DNA from: Acidipila rosea
Lineage (GTDB): Bacteria; Acidobacteriota; Terriglobia; Terriglobales; Acidobacteriaceae
NCBI RefSeq assembly: GCF_004339725.1
Contig: NZ_SMGK01000001.1
Coordinates: 1,178,001 to 1,242,000, forward strand
Direction of reading: 5' to 3'
DNA: 64,000 nt
Shown: positions 18,195 to 24,902 of the stretch, one piece after another
How positions within the stretch are numbered: position 1 is the stretch's first letter
Layout of the letters: every line of letters begins with the position of its first letter
Notes under the pieces: generated by a model
Told to the model about the DNA's origin: nothing
Database searches by the model: none
What the model saw: the letters and a program-made list of their open reading frames with translations, nothing else
Position numbers and translations under genes: made by a program

Positions 18195-18644
18195 ATGCAC
18201 GCCATCCATCGCACGCGCACAGCTGCCCTTGCCGTCGCCCTTCTCGGCCTCGGCCTCGCTGGCTGTTCGTTCCACCACCCCACGCAGGCCGAGCGCGACG
18301 CGAAGCTCAAGCAGCAGACCGCCGACGCCACCGCCGCCGCCCGCAAAAATGCGGAGCTCATCGGCGCCCGCGCCCGCGTCGCCGCCGCTGACGCCGAGCG
18401 CAAGCTCAACATCATGGCCTCCGGCGTCAAGCAGGGCTGGAAGGAAGGCAAGCCCGCTGCCGGCCGCATCAACATCAACTCCGCTGACCGAGTCCAGCTC
18501 GTCCGCCTGCCCGGCATCTCGGTTCGCACCGCCGAGCGCATCATCGCCGCCCGGCCCTACGGTACTTCCCGCGAACTGGTCCGCAAGCACATCCTCACGC
18601 AGGAGCAGTACGACCGCATCTCCTCTCGCGTTACCACCGACTAG
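18195..18644 (+). CDS. Lipoprotein with helix-hairpin-helix (ComEA-type) domain
   Basis: A 149-residue protein. The signal peptide ends in the lipobox LAGC (Cys24), so it is predicted to be lipid-anchored. Residues 30-85 form an Ala-rich charged helix. Residues about 93-140 (INSADRVQLVRLPGISVRTAERIIAARPY) are a helix-hairpin-helix motif as in ComEA, which binds DNA during uptake, although such domains also occur in non-DNA-binding envelope proteins. GGGAGA lies 7 bases ahead of the chosen ATG; the frame is open 28 codons further upstream without support. Confidence 0.82.
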   Translation: MHAIHRTRTAALAVALLGLGLAGCSFHHPTQAERDAKLKQQTADATAAARKNAELIGARARVAAADAERKLNIMASGVKQGWKEGKPAAGRININSADRVQLVRLPGISVRTAERIIAARPYGTSRELVRKHILTQEQYDRISSRVTTD

Positions 18645-18724
18645 GTTGAATCGAGCAGCCTCCTGCGATCATCCAATGCTTGAGGAAAGAGACCGGTAAA
18701 GCTACACTAACTGGAGGAGACACT

Positions 18725-19120
18725 ATGGCAACCACCACCACAACCCCGATTAACGAAACCGCTGCACCCGTCCTCGGAACGTCCGCGAAAACTACGCCCG
18801 TCATTCTCACCGAGCCCGCCATTGGCAAGGTTCGCGAGATCATGGCCACGCAGGACCCGATTCCGGCTGGCTTGCGGATCGGCGTCGTAGGCGGCGGCTG
18901 CTCCGGCTTCCAGTACTCCATGTCATTCGAAAACCAGTCCGGCATGATGGACAAAGTCTTCAACTTCGATGGACTCAAGGTCTTCGTCGATGCCACCTCG
19001 CTCATGTACCTCAACGGCTGCGTCGTGGATTATGTCGAGACCCTCGAAGCAGCAGGCTTCAAGTTCGAAAACCCGAACACGAAGAGCACCTGCGGCTGTG
19101 GCTCCTCCTTCAGCGTATAA
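18725..19120 (+). CDS. A-type iron-sulfur cluster carrier (IscA/ErpA/HesB family)
   Basis: A 131-residue protein. The C-terminal 105 residues match the HesB/IscA fold, with the three ligand cysteines in GGGCSGF and TCGCGSSF. It should accept an Fe-S cluster and pass it to apo-proteins in the cytoplasm. The first 25 residues are a Thr/Pro-rich extension. A strong GGAGGAG ribosome-binding site precedes the ATG at 18725. It is followed by a strong terminator. Possible clients in the window include the 4Fe-4S enzymes IspH and HpnH. Confidence 0.92.
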   Translation: MATTTTTPINETAAPVLGTSAKTTPVILTEPAIGKVREIMATQDPIPAGLRIGVVGGGCSGFQYSMSFENQSGMMDKVFNFDGLKVFVDATSLMYLNGCVVDYVETLEAAGFKFENPNTKSTCGCGSSFSV

Positions 19121-19144
19121 ACCCTGCTGAACAGCTTCTCGTAG

Positions 19145-19172
19145 AAAAGCCCTGCCATACGGCAGGGCTTTT
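19145..19172. terminator. Strong intrinsic terminator, bidirectional
   Basis: A 12-base perfect stem (AAAAGCCCTGCC pairing with GGCAGGGCTTTT) with a four-base ATAC loop. T-rich on one side and A-rich on the other, it can end both the Fe-S carrier transcript and the convergent permease transcript. Confidence 0.9.
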
Positions 19173-19192
19173 CTGCTTTGCCGCCGCCGCAG

Positions 19193-20105
19193 CTATTCGC
19201 TCCGGATCGCAGCAGCCGGATCGATCATCGCCGCCCGCGCCGCGGGAATAGCCGACGCCGATCCTGCCACCACCGCCAGCACCGCCGCCGCCAGCGCCAT
19301 CACCCCCGGACTATGTGGCGACGTCGCATAGAGAAAGCTCGCCAGCAGCTTCGACGTCATCACCGCAACCACCAGTCCCACCACCACTCCTGCCGACGCG
19401 ATCCACAGGTTCTCCTTGAGCACCATCCGCACCACCTGCAGGCGTTGCGCCCCCAGCGCGATGCGTATGCCTATCTCGCTCGTCCGCCGCGCAGTGGAGT
19501 AGGCAAGCGTTCCATAGAGTCCAATCCCCGTCACCAGCAGCGCGCAGCCCGCAAAGAACACCGCCAGCATCGTCATCATCCGTTCGGAAATAAGGTCTCG
19601 GCTGATCAGGGCATCCATGCTCGTAATCGCTGGGGCCGGCACATCCGGAGCTACCCGGTGCACGATATCCCGTAGCGCCGCCGCAACCGGTCCGGCGGGC
19701 CCGTGTATCCGTATCAGCAGGCTGTAATCCGGCTTTTTGTCGATATCCTCCTGAGATACCGCGACATAGCCACCTGGCGGGTCTGCCTCGCGTACATCCC
19801 GGTATTTAGCGTCTCGAACGAGGCCAATCACCTCGTAGGTATAGGTGTCCTTGTCTCCGAAAGACTTGAGCTGTTGCCCGACAGGGTTCCTTTTTCCAAA
19901 CAGCATCCGTGCCGCGGATTGGTTCAGCACAATTTTTCTTCCGCTGACGGGCGTATCTCGCTCATTGAAGTCGCGGCCGGCGAGCACCGGGATACTCATC
20001 GTCGCAAAATAGCCGGAGCTCGTCGCGTTCATCCAGACATTCTTGATTTCATGTCCTGGCACATGAAGAGTGTTCTGCCAGGAGTTACCTCCCATCGGCA
20101 CGATC
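19193..20105 (-). pseudogene. ADOP/MacB-type ABC permease, 3' part, cut off by insertion
   Basis: The C-terminal 300 or so residues of an acidobacterial duplicated orphan permease (FtsX/MacB permease fold). The MacB-like periplasmic core is followed by the FtsX domain with TMs near MMTMLAVFFAGCALLVTGIG and a last TM ending AIPAARAAMIDPAAAIRSE. An open frame could start at a GTG at 20101, but the real gene start lies beyond the 2,600-bp element, at 24496. Joining across the element at the duplicated 8 bases restores AQIVPMGGNSW in frame. It is unlikely to make a functional transporter alone. Confidence 0.9.
20098..20105. repeat. Target site duplication, left copy
   Basis: GCACGATC directly abuts the left inverted repeat; the same eight bases occur just after the right inverted repeat at 22706-22713. 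An 8-base duplication fits IS1-family insertion (usually 8-9). Confidence 0.92.
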
Positions 20106-20129
20106 GGTACTGTCCTAACAGCGCGTTGC
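20106..20129. repeat. Left terminal inverted repeat of the IS1-like element
   Basis: It starts GGTACTGTCC and ends GCGCGTTGC. Compared with the reverse complement of the right end it differs at positions 5, 13 and 14 only. IS1-family ends also begin GGT. Confidence 0.92.
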
Positions 20130-20152
20130 TACGGAAGAAAGGAAGGTGCAGC

Positions 20153-20305
20153 ATGAATGACGCGGTCTGGCACAACGAGGCTATGCACCCAAAGGATGCT
20201 TGCACGCTAGAGGAAGCTAAGGACGTGCTGAGACAGACAAAGATGTTCGTGGAGAACTTGGCTAAAACGCTTCCGCTCATCTCGCTTACTCAATCCGTAA
20301 TGTGA
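20153..20305 (+). CDS. Passenger small protein, 50 aa, unknown
   Basis: A 50-residue frame inside the left arm of the element: MNDAVWHNEAMH, an acidic helix TLEEAKDVLRQTKM, then VENLAKTLPLISL. AAGGAAGG lies 7 bases ahead of the ATG, a good ribosome-binding site. It is predicted to be mostly helical and soluble. No family was recognised. It precedes the regulator gene, but the regulator has its own promoter between them. Confidence 0.6.
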   Translation: MNDAVWHNEAMHPKDACTLEEAKDVLRQTKMFVENLAKTLPLISLTQSVM

Positions 20306-20373
20306 TCCCACACAAAAACGCCTTAGTAGAAATGGAGAAAAGACAATGGAAACGCCCTGGAACAAAAACGCTC

Positions 20374-20402
20374 TTGACAGTTCCTTAAGGAATTTATATA
20401 TT
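20374..20402 (+). promoter_or_regulatory. Sigma-70 promoter of the passenger regulator
   Basis: TTGACA at 20374-20379 and TATATT at 20397-20402 with a 17-base spacer, nearly the consensus housekeeping promoter and the best in the window. One palindrome lies in the spacer and a second one begins at the last base of the -10. Confidence 0.85.
20381..20392. repeat. Operator-like palindrome TTCCTTAAGGAA, copy 1
   Basis: A perfect 12-base palindrome between the -35 and -10 of the passenger promoter. An identical copy starts 21 bases downstream, two helical turns away and so on the same DNA face. Binding here would block RNA polymerase. Confidence 0.8.
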
Positions 20403-20413
20403 TCCTTAAGGAA
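20402..20413. repeat. Operator-like palindrome TTCCTTAAGGAA, copy 2
   Basis: An identical perfect 12-base palindrome over the end of the -10 and the expected transcription start, 21 bases from copy 1 and 17 bases before the regulator start codon. Confidence 0.8.
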
Positions 20414-20429
20414 AGAAAGGTGCTCACTA

Positions 20430-20909
20430 ATGGCCATCGAATTTGAGCACAGAGGCATGAAATTTCGCGCGGATACCGCACAGGAAGCCTTCGATCTTCA
20501 GACAAAACTGAGGAGCTACGACGACTTGTTCGGTCTACCAGAAAATAGACCGCGTATTTGGACTGCCGATCTGGTACTGGATCTGTTAAACAACGCCGGC
20601 GAGTTACAGAAGAAATTCCTAGCCGCGCTGACAACTGAAGCCAGTCTCAGCAGTAGCACGCTGATCGAAACAATCGGCCTTGAGTCCGAGATCGCCTTGG
20701 CAGGCGTAATCAGCGGTCTGTCAAAGCAACTCAAAAAACTCTCTACCAACTCGGCCAGCGTCTATAGTGTGGATGTTGTGTGGAAGGGAAAAGGAAAGAC
20801 ACGGTATTTCAAAATGTCTCCCGACTTCCGAGACACTCTCATCGAACTCGGGTGGCCGGAAGGATGGGACACCGGAAAGGAGCGGAATGAAACCGCCCCC
20901 ACCAACTGA
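20430..20909 (+). CDS. Passenger winged-helix regulator (probable autorepressor)
   Basis: A 159-residue protein with no family recognised by name. Residues about 50-145 read as a winged helix: a helix (QKKFLAALTTEA), a helix (SSTLIETIGL), a recognition-type helix (IALAGVISGLSKQLKKL) and a beta wing with basic tip (YSVDVVWKGKGKTRYFKM). The N-terminal 45 residues may form the dimer part. The ATG at 20430 follows AAAGGTG; a 28-codon upstream extension would run through the promoter and operators and is rejected. Twin palindromes over its promoter suggest that it represses itself. A hairpin ends the transcript before the transposase. The function in transposition control is inferred. Confidence 0.7.
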   Translation: MAIEFEHRGMKFRADTAQEAFDLQTKLRSYDDLFGLPENRPRIWTADLVLDLLNNAGELQKKFLAALTTEASLSSSTLIETIGLESEIALAGVISGLSKQLKKLSTNSASVYSVDVVWKGKGKTRYFKMSPDFRDTLIELGWPEGWDTGKERNETAPTN

Positions 20910-20924
20910 CCGCAAATAAAGAAA

Positions 20925-20954
20925 GCCGCTAGGAAGCGTCAACTTCCCAGCGGC
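20925..20954. terminator. Hairpin between regulator and transposase genes
   Basis: GCCGCTAGGAAG pairs with CTTCCCAGCGGC (one mismatch) around a 6-base loop, and the flanking AAA/CTT extends the stem. It has only a weak T tract. It lies 15 bases after the regulator stop and could act as a terminator or guard the transposase from outside transcription. Confidence 0.6.
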
Positions 20955-21042
20955 CTTGAAACTACAACCACGGCAAGCCGTAATCGCAGCCTCGCAATCT
21001 CGATTATCGGCTTGCCCCAACCGAAAGGTCAAGGCAAATTCG

Positions 21043-21987
21043 ATGACGTGCCACAACTGCCAGTCTGCCTGCAAGCGTTTCGGGCGGCACAGAAACGGCC
21101 TGCAACGATTCCGTTGCAGACAATGCAAAAAGACTTTCACAGAAGAACATGAAAAGCCGCTGGACGAGATGCGGCTGCCGGTGAATCGCGCCGTGAACGT
21201 ACTGCAACTGCTGCTGGAGGGGATGTCGGTTCGGTCGGTTGAGAGAGTGACCGGCATACACCGCGATACCATCCTGCGGCTGCTGACGCTGGCTGGTGAA
21301 CGCTGCCAGCGGCTAATGCACGAGCGGATCAAGGAGATTGAGGTTCGGGACGTGCAGGCGGATGAAATCTGGGGCTACGTTTACAAAAAAGAGGGGCACA
21401 AGTGGGAGCACGAAAAGACTGTGCAGCAGATTGGGGATTGCTGGTGCTACGCAGCGATTGAGCGCGAAACCAAGCTGATCCTGGCCTATCACATTGGCAA
21501 GCGCGACGTGCCGTCAACCGACAAGTTCATCTACAAGCTGGCACTGGCGACCGGGCAAGGACGTTATCAGCTCACCACGGACGGCTGGAAGGCTTATGTT
21601 CGGGCCGTGCAGATTTACTTGGGGAGCAGGGTCCATTTCGCGCAGTTGGTCAAGGTGTACGGGGCGAGTCGAGAAGGGGAGCAGCGGTGTTCGCCGGCTG
21701 AGGTAGTGGATGCTGTCCCTAGCATCGTGAGCGGCAACCCTGACAGGGACCGCATCTGCACCAGCCATGTAGAGCGACAGAATCTGAGCATCAGGATGGG
21801 AATGCGACGGATGACCAGGCTGACCAACGGGTTTAGCAAGAAGTGGGAGAATCTGGAGGCGGCTTATGCGTTGTGGTTCGCCTATTACAACTTCTGCCGT
21901 CGCCACCAGACATTGAGAGTCACCCCGGCGATGGAGCAGGGATTGACGGATAATGTGTGGACGGTAGGGGAACTGGTGGGAATATGA
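21043..21987 (+). CDS. IS1-family DDE transposase (single frame, InsA-InsB type)
   Basis: A 314-residue transposase. An N-terminal zinc ribbon (Cys3, Cys6, Cys25, Cys28), then a helix-turn-helix (SVRSVERVTGIHRDTILRLL), together correspond to InsA. The catalytic part has Asp107 in ADEIWGYV, Asp180 in TTDGWKAY and Glu244 in HVERQNLSIR, matching the InsB D-D-E pattern. Unlike classical IS1, no frameshift is needed to join the two halves. A TTG at 20956 would extend the frame but begins one base after a hairpin; the ATG at 21043 has AAGG 8 bases ahead and starts right at the zinc ribbon. All catalytic residues are present. Confidence 0.88.
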   Translation: MTCHNCQSACKRFGRHRNGLQRFRCRQCKKTFTEEHEKPLDEMRLPVNRAVNVLQLLLEGMSVRSVERVTGIHRDTILRLLTLAGERCQRLMHERIKEIEVRDVQADEIWGYVYKKEGHKWEHEKTVQQIGDCWCYAAIERETKLILAYHIGKRDVPSTDKFIYKLALATGQGRYQLTTDGWKAYVRAVQIYLGSRVHFAQLVKVYGASREGEQRCSPAEVVDAVPSIVSGNPDRDRICTSHVERQNLSIRMGMRRMTRLTNGFSKKWENLEAAYALWFAYYNFCRRHQTLRVTPAMEQGLTDNVWTVGELVGI

Positions 21988-22015
21988 TGGTCCCTCAAAG
22001 GGGAAGGAGATAGAT

Positions 22016-22177
22016 ATGGTTCCACCGAAAGAGCACTTGGGTTTCAATCCAAGGGATTTAACAGGCTTTGATCGATGGGTTTACGACTCCATTCGCAACC
22101 TTCAATTAAAAATCAAAGAACTGGAGGAGCAATTGGATCCTCGTAATCGGCCTCCCTGGGACTTTCCAGATTCTTAG
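22016..22177 (+). CDS. Passenger small coiled-coil protein, 53 aa
   Basis: A 53-residue frame preceded by a strong GGAAGGAGAT ribosome-binding site. The sequence runs MVPPKEHLGFNP, then a helical, heptad-like segment (RNLQLKIKELEEQLD) and a Pro-rich end (RPPWDFPDS). It starts 28 bases after the transposase stop on the same strand and may be co-transcribed. No family was recognised. Confidence 0.6.
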   Translation: MVPPKEHLGFNPRDLTGFDRWVYDSIRNLQLKIKELEEQLDPRNRPPWDFPDS

Positions 22178-22307
22178 AAATGACGGCAGGACGGAACAGC
22201 AATCTTGCAACGTCGATTGCATCGACTGCAATGTGTCGAGGTTTCCCAGCCAACAGACCTGCTACCTGCAGTGCGAGGGAACAAACTTGCTCACGCTGTT
22301 CTTGCAT
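22113..22307 (-). CDS. Possible antisense small protein, 64 aa
   Basis: A minus-strand frame in the right arm of the element, starting MQEQREQVCSLALQVAGLL and containing a helical hydrophobic middle. GGAG lies about 9 bases ahead of this ATG. Its 3' end overlaps the plus-strand 53-aa gene by 65 bases, so only one of the two may be real there. Weakly supported. Confidence 0.3.
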   Translation of the reverse strand: MQEQREQVCSLALQVAGLLAGKPRHIAVDAIDVARLLFRPAVISKNLESPREADYEDPIAPPVL

Positions 22308-22356
22308 TAGCACACACTCCATGCGATGATGTCGCTGGAGATGCACCACACCAATG

Positions 22357-22380
22357 AGCCGCCCCTGGCCGGGCGGCTTT
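22357..22380 (+). terminator. Intrinsic-type hairpin in the right arm of the element
   Basis: AGCCGCCC pairs with GGGCGGCT around a 6-base loop, followed by TT on the plus strand. It separates the small genes near 22.1 kb from the last passenger gene. Confidence 0.65.
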
Positions 22381-22420
22381 CCTGTCTGCGCTACTATACT
22401 GCCATTGATGCGGAGAGTCT

Positions 22421-22693
22421 ATGAATTCCCTATCCACAACCATCGCAGACTGGCTCCCCTACGTGTTCGCAGCCATCGGGCTTGAGGTGCTTTCCAGCAG
22501 GATTAGGGGACTCAAAGACCGGGTCGATGAGTTGGAGGGTAAGATAAAAAAGCTCAAAGTAGACGAGCCTTCCTCGCCGCTCCCGCCGCACTTCGACGCC
22601 GTGAAGCGGCAAAAGGAACGCACTCGGCAATTCTTGGCGGAGCGAGAACAGCGGGAACAGGGATCGCGGGAATCAGGGGCGGCAACGCGCTAA
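22421..22693 (+). CDS. Passenger membrane-anchored coiled-coil protein, 90 aa
   Basis: A 90-residue protein. Residues about 8-24 form one hydrophobic segment (IADWLPYVFAAIGLEVL), then a heptad-rich helix (GLKDRVDELEGKIKKL), a Pro-rich linker and a very charged tail (RQKERTRQFLAERE). GGAGAG lies just ahead of the ATG, and TATACT at 22395-22400 could be a -10. The stop lies within the right inverted repeat, so the gene fills the element to its end. The function is unknown. Confidence 0.65.
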   Translation: MNSLSTTIADWLPYVFAAIGLEVLSSRIRGLKDRVDELEGKIKKLKVDEPSSPLPPHFDAVKRQKERTRQFLAEREQREQGSRESGAATR

Positions 22694-22705
22694 TAGGACA
22701 CTACC
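22682..22705. repeat. Right terminal inverted repeat of the IS1-like element
   Basis: Read on the minus strand it starts GGTAGTGTCC and ends GCGCGTTGC, matching the left repeat at 21 of 24 positions. It overlaps the last codons of the 90-aa passenger gene. Confidence 0.92.
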
Positions 22706-22713
22706 GCACGATC
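22706..22713. repeat. Target site duplication, right copy
   Basis: GCACGATC, identical to 20098-20105, directly after the right inverted repeat. Confidence 0.92.
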
Positions 22714-24496
22714 TGGGCATAGGCAACGCGCTCCACTCCGGGCTGGTGCGAAAGCTCCGTGGCTATATCCGCGTAAATCCGCATCAGCGCCGCTCCCTCG
22801 GCTGGCTGCTTGCCCATGCTCAAACCCGCAAAAAGGAGATTTTGCGCATTGAAGCCTAGGCCCACAGTCCGCAGGTGAAACAGGGTTGTGCTGAGCAGTC
22901 CTGCGCCGACCACCAGCACCAGCGCGAGGCCCACCTCGATCGTCATCAGCACGCGCGGCATGGTGCTCCGGCGATGCCCCCTGCCGCAGTCCGGCTGCCA
23001 TTCTTGATCTGTTCCATGATGCCGCTGGAAGTTGACTGCAGGGCAGGCGCGAAACCGATCGCCAACCCGCTCAGCAGCGCCACCCCGCCTGTAAAGAGCA
23101 GCACCCGCAAGTCCGGGCCTGTCTCGACCTGGAAATCCTTGCCGCCCAGCATTGTAGCGAGCAGCCGTGCCATCCACGGAGCAGCCAGCAGCCCCGCCGC
23201 GGTTCCCAGTGCCGAGAGAACGAGGCTTTCCATCATCAGCTGCTGCACGACGCGGCGTCGCGTGGCTCCCAGTGCGACCCTGGTCGCAATTTCGCGCTCA
23301 CGGGCTGCCGAACGTGCCATCAGCAGGCTTGCCAGGTTCAGGCAGGAGAGCAGCAGCAGTGCACCGCAGAGCGTCAACACCGCCAGCAGCGGTTTCCGTA
23401 ACTGCTGGCCGAGCCACGAATATCCGCTCGCCCCGGGTTCAGCGTCGAAGTAATCCTGGCTGCGTTTTGAGTCGCCGAAACTCCACTTCCTATCTGGGAT
23501 CGCCTCGTTCAGCATGGCCTGCGATCCAGTGTGCAGGGCGGCGTTCGTCTGCTCCAGGGTCCAGCCGGGCTTCATGCGCGCTCCCATCTGCAGCCACCAG
23601 AATTGGTAGCCGCCTGCAGTCATGTTGATGGGCGCATCCACCAGCGGCTCCAGTGCCACGGGCACAAACAGTTGAGGCCGCTCCGTCGTGCTCGCTCCGA
23701 TGAAATCCTTCGGCATCACACCGACCACCGTAAAAGCCACACGATCGAGAATCAGCTTGCGCCCCAGGATGTCAGGCGCCCGCTGGAAGTGCATCTTCCA
23801 GAAGTGGTCGCTGATCACGACGCCCAGTCCCGCTGGATTGCCCCCGGCCACATCGTCGGAGGGGGTTAAGGAGCGGCCCAGCGCGGGCTTTACCCCCAGC
23901 GCATCGAAGTATTGCCCGCTTACCAGCGAGCCTGATACTTCGACCGTATTTCCGCCTTCCCGCGTCTGAAACTTGCGGTCGAAATATCCGAAGACGTTTG
24001 CGAAGATATCGTGACGCTTTTCGAGCGTCCTCAACAGTGGTGCGCAGAAGGAAATATTCTTCGAGCTACCCCCGCGCAGCGAGAGCAGGGTTAGCTCATT
24101 CGCGGCCGGTACAGGCAGCGGGCGCAGCAGCAGGGCATCCATCACGCTGAAAATCGCTGTATTCGCGCCGATGCCCAGCGCCAGCGTGAGCATCGCCACG
24201 GCGGTAAATCCCGGTGACTTTCGCAGCATGCGCATTGAGAAACAGCCGTCCCGCCAGAGCTCTTCCACCAGGCGAAACTGCCAAAGCTCAGCGCAGCGCT
24301 CCCGCCAGCGTCCCGCGTTTCCAAAGCGGCGCCGTACCTCCCGCTCTGCTTCTGCCGGTTGTGCACCCTCCGCCATCAGCTTCTCTCGCATAAGCGACTG
24401 ATGGAGGGCCAGCTCCTCCTCCATCTCGGCGGCGAGCCTGCGCTTGCGAGCCAGCGCCGCCAGGCGCAGGCGAAATTCGTGAAGCCATCCAGCCAT
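22706..24496 (-). pseudogene. ADOP/MacB-type ABC permease, 5' part, frameshifted and truncated
   Basis: The N-terminal part of the same permease. It starts MAGWLHEFRLRL with an AAGGAGGG site 5 bases ahead. A cytoplasmic helical domain is followed by TM1 (FTAVAMLTLALGIGANTAIFSV), a large periplasmic domain and the first FtsX domain. In the run of five C at 22977-22981 (G on the coding strand) one base is missing: adding one G joins SRTAAGG to HRRSTMPRVLM in frame. The second half then runs into the inserted element. Counting both parts without element and one target copy gives 2,696 bases, one short of 899 codons. Whether the frameshift is biological or a sequencing error cannot be told. Confidence 0.9.
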
Positions 24497-24510
24497 AACG
24501 CCCTCCTTGA

Positions 24511-24849
24511 TTAGGGAGCCTGCATCACAAACGCGATGGCCGCGGAGAGCCGCGACCACCGCTGCGATTCGCTCGCCAGCCGCTTCCGTCCCTCAGCCGT
24601 CAACTGGTAATACTTCGCGCGGCGGTTGTTTTCTGATAATCCCCACTGCGAGGACAGCAGTCCGCGCAGCTCCAGCCGATGCAGGGCAGGGTAGAGTGCA
24701 CCCTCCTCCACCTTCAGTAGCTGTTGCGAAGTCTGATGGATCCATTCGGCAACGCCGTAACCATGCAGCGCGCCACGCGCCAGCGCCTTCAGCACCAGCA
24801 GCTCCAGCGTGCCCTGCACCAATTCACCTTCGATAGGCTCTTTTCCCAT
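24511..24849 (-). CDS. PadR-family transcriptional repressor
   Basis: A 112-residue winged-helix protein: GTLELLVLKALARGALHGYGVAEWI, the conserved EEGALYPALHRLELRGLL, the wing NNRRAKYYQLTAEGRKRL and a C-terminal helix for dimerisation. It ends 14 bases before the permease gene, the usual PadR-ADOP pairing, so it probably represses itself and the permease. The ATG at 24849 begins the family domain; the longer open frame upstream runs antisense-free into the neighbouring Gly-rich gene and is rejected. Its partner gene is now broken, so it may be free to decay. Confidence 0.92.
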   Translation of the reverse strand: MGKEPIEGELVQGTLELLVLKALARGALHGYGVAEWIHQTSQQLLKVEEGALYPALHRLELRGLLSSQWGLSENNRRAKYYQLTAEGRKRLASESQRWSRLSAAIAFVMQAP

Positions 24850-24866
24850 AACCACCTTAGGGGAAG

Positions 24867-24896
24867 AAGATAGGAGAACCCTCAATGCATTGTCAA
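24867..24896 (-). promoter_or_regulatory. Candidate promoter of the PadR-permease operon
   Basis: On the minus strand TTGACA (24891-24896) and TATCTT (24867-24872) are separated by 18 bases, with the PadR start 18 bases downstream of the -10. No clear PadR operator palindrome was seen. Confidence 0.6.
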
Positions 24897-24902
24897 GAAA
24901 AT

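Larger units (their letters stand above)
20106..22705 (+). mobile_element. 2,600-bp IS1-family-like element with passenger genes
   Basis: The element is bounded by 24-base terminal inverted repeats (21 of 24 identical) and an 8-base target duplication, and sits inside a permease gene. It encodes an IS1-type single-frame DDE transposase plus, on the left, a 50-aa peptide gene and a winged-helix regulator with its own operator-promoter. On the right are a 53-aa coiled-coil peptide, a possible antisense frame and a 90-aa membrane coiled-coil protein. Its base composition is lower in GC than the host (bases 20341-20400 have 23 G+C of 60). Classical IS1 is 768 bp, so more than half of this element is cargo. 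Intact ends and transposase suggest it may still be mobile. Confidence 0.92.

Noticed and set aside
19703..20305. 200-codon plus-strand frame crossing into the insertion element
   Set aside because: The first 150 codons are antisense to the permease remnant; only the last 50 codons (from 20153), inside the element with a good ribosome site, look real.
22690..23001. 103-codon minus-strand frame at the element's right edge
   Set aside because: It is the wrong phase of the permease fragment; the protein-like phase ends at 22701 with AYAQIV.
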